Shown here: piece after piece, positions 63,078-64,000 of the stretch
How the letters are laid out: every line of letters starts with the position of its first letter
Position numbering within the stretch: position 1 is the first letter of the stretch
From: Clostridiales bacterium
GTDB taxonomy: Bacteria; Bacillota; Clostridia; Christensenellales; CAG-138
Length of the DNA: 64,000 nt
NCBI GenBank assembly: GCA_004558525.1
Contig: SFCQ01000014.1
Coordinates: forward strand, 62,001 to 126,000
Reading direction: 5' to 3'
The notes under the pieces: model-generated
Told to the model about the DNA's origin: nothing
Seen by the model: only the letters and a program-made list of their open reading frames with translations
Databases searched by the model: none
Made by a program: the position numbers and the translations under genes

Positions 63078-63150
63078 CATCACTTGACAAGGGGACACAG
63101 AAACGCCCCAAAGCAGACCTTCATGGCTTGTATGCCCTTGTCAAGTGATG
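63078..63150. repeat. Palindromic intergenic element (GGGGACACA type), small copy
   Basis: A perfect 16-bp inverted repeat, CATCACTTGACAAGGG at 63078-63093 and its complement at 63135-63150, encloses a 41-base loop. The left arm continues into GGGGACACA, as in the larger palindrome at 294-451. It lies between the response regulator and repeat copy F, inside the stretch 63055-63409 that holds no gene. Confidence 0.7.
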
Positions 63151-63193
63151 GTATGCTTGGATTATAGCATACCGCGGCAAGCAAGACCAACAC

Positions 63194-63217
63194 AAAAAGC
63201 GGGCGTCAGCCCGCTTT
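63194..63217. terminator. Terminator hairpin left of repeat copy F
   Basis: AAAGCGGGC-gtca-GCCCGCTTT, a perfect stem with A- and T-runs. The same stem with a different loop recurs on the other side of the repeat. Confidence 0.7.
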
Positions 63218-63371
63218 AGAGTGTCAAAAAAGTGGCTGAACGCCACTTTTTTGAGTTTTACGGGTTTTGCCTCTCGCATTCGCTCCCGGGCGGCAAAACC
63301 CGCAAAGTACGAAAACGGAATAAAGCTTAAGGGGCAGCCGCCCCTTAACAACCCCATGGTTTATCGACAAG
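63218..63371 (+). repeat. Dispersed palindromic repeat, copy F (internally deleted)
   Basis: Starts AGAGTGTCAAAAAAGTGGC and ends GGTTTATCGACAAG. About 42 bases (the AAACC/GGTTT and TCTGACG hairpins) are missing between ACGAAAA and CGGAATAAAGC. The remaining stems are perfect, for example CAAAAAAGTGGC/GCCACTTTTTTG. It is flanked by two near-identical terminator hairpins. Confidence 0.85.
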
Positions 63372-63372
63372 C

Positions 63373-63396
63373 AAAAGCGGGCTAACGCCCGCTTTT
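63373..63396 (-). terminator. Terminator of the PpiC gene, right of repeat copy F
   Basis: AAAAGCGGGC-taac-GCCCGCTTTT, perfect 10-bp stem; T-run on both strands. Its position directly after the PpiC stop (63410) suggests it is the original terminator of that gene. Confidence 0.8.
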
Positions 63397-63409
63397 GATG
63401 CTTTTGCTG

Positions 63410-64000
63410 TTATTTTATGCCGCTTACGCGATCATAGTATTTTTCTATCTTTACCTCGGTCTTCCACTGTTCAAGAGCGTCCTTGTATATCTGGCTCTTT
63501 TCATCCTCGGTAAGCTTGTTGATTATAGCCTCCTTCACATCCTCAAAGGGAGTATCCTTGACTTCAGCATCGGAGGTATACTGTATGAAGTGATAGCCGG
63601 CCTCGGTCTCGACAGGCTCGCTGACGTCGCCTATGCTCTCAAGCGCAAGGGCTGCTTCCGCAAAGCCTTCATAGTATTTATCCACAATAGCCTCTGATAT
63701 AGGATATCCGGTGGACTTATAAGGATCGCTCTGCATGCCCGGGTCCTCGCCGTAGTCGGCGACAAGGGTGTCAAAATCAACGCCGTCCGCAAGCTTGGCC
63801 TTGATTTCTTCGATTATCTTGTTGACGTCCTTAGTCTCGCCTTCAGCAGGCTTCTTGATGAGGATGTGCTTATAGAAGTGATATCCTTCCGCCACGGTAA
63901 GGGGAGCCATCTCATCGCTGCCGCTGATATAGGCGGTATAGTCGTCATAGTACTTGGCAGGGTTCTCGGAATACTCTGCCTTCTTCAGTATAAGCTGCTC
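63410..64000 (-). CDS. PpiC-type peptidyl-prolyl isomerase/foldase, C-terminal part
   Basis: 196 codons are visible; the N-terminus lies beyond the right edge. The parvulin domain has YHFYKHILIKKPA near its start, VDFDTLVADYGEDPGMQSDPYKSTGYPIS and then GDVSEPVETEAGYHFIQYTSD. The C-terminal helical tail (FEDVKEAIINKLTEDEKSQIYKDALEQWK) is as in SurA- and PrsA-like foldases. Such proteins are usually lipoproteins outside the membrane, but the signal region is not visible here. Its terminator lies 13 bases after the stop. Confidence 0.88.
   Translation of the reverse strand, partial: EQLILKKAEYSENPAKYYDDYTAYISGSDEMAPLTVAEGYHFYKHILIKKPAEGETKDVNKIIEEIKAKLADGVDFDTLVADYGEDPGMQSDPYKSTGYPISEAIVDKYYEGFAEAALALESIGDVSEPVETEAGYHFIQYTSDAEVKDTPFEDVKEAIINKLTEDEKSQIYKDALEQWKTEVKIEKYYDRVSGIK

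Overview
This window looks like chromosomal core sequence from an anaerobic, spore-forming Bacillota (Clostridia). The spore genes gpr, spoIIP and lonB, a GerM-type lipoprotein, rex, a rubrerythrin/rubredoxin pair, and the tig-clpP-clpX-lonB-lon-engB and mreBCD-PBP2 clusters all point that way. Codon use is rich in ATA (Ile) and AGG (Arg). The order or family cannot be fixed without a search.

Layout. 1-270: a leftward ABC transporter start preceded by a Met-rich leader peptide and an intrinsic terminator, a probable attenuator. 474-4017: a VanW-type lipoprotein, a GntR regulator and an orphan DNA methyltransferase. 4054-5687: an AT-rich zinc-ribbon gene between 149-bp direct repeats. 5896-14132: a metalloprotease-like gene, a Dabb protein, uvrB, uvrA, a nitroreductase, rex, rubrerythrin, rubredoxin and a rubrerythrin fossil. 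14488-16593: a Cys-rich small ORF, tRNA-Leu, cysK and cysE. 16881-18455: an NCS2 permease under a 200-nt structured leader with a terminator. 18485-27922: a leftward protein-quality-control cluster. 28173-40309: an SGNH hydrolase, then a leftward block of nicotinate salvage, lgt, PBP2, mreDCB, an acetyltransferase and an ABC importer. 40422-45544: small or damaged genes, then rdgB, gerM, rqcH and an SSB-like gene. 45599-50001: a type IIA topoisomerase pair. 50151-58852: a polysaccharide deacetylase, queA-tgt, tsaE-tsaB-rimI, ridA, a minimal comEC and holA. 58933-64000: rpsT, gpr-spoIIP, a two-component system and a PpiC-type foldase that runs off the edge.

The least explained component is a family of dispersed intergenic repeats of about 200 bp. 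Seven copies are visible: 4054, 5539, 14173, 16636r, 28916r, 40806r and 63218. Each is built of consecutive palindromes with TGTCGA-type ends, and almost all abut intrinsic terminator hairpins. In two cases a near-identical hairpin lies on both sides of the element. One copy forms the 3' end of a phosphodiesterase gene and lies beside a truncated PadR gene. Two copies bracket the zinc-ribbon gene. A second, rarer palindromic element with a TTGACAAGGGGACACA motif occurs at 294-451 and 63078-63150.

The genes cover DNA repair and topology, tRNA modification (queuosine and t6A), proteolysis, cell elongation, redox sensing, cysteine synthesis and sporulation. Two small ORFs rich in Met or Cys, plus the permease leader, suggest RNA-level control of sulfur and nucleobase transport. 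All names come from reading protein motifs and gene order; no database search was possible.
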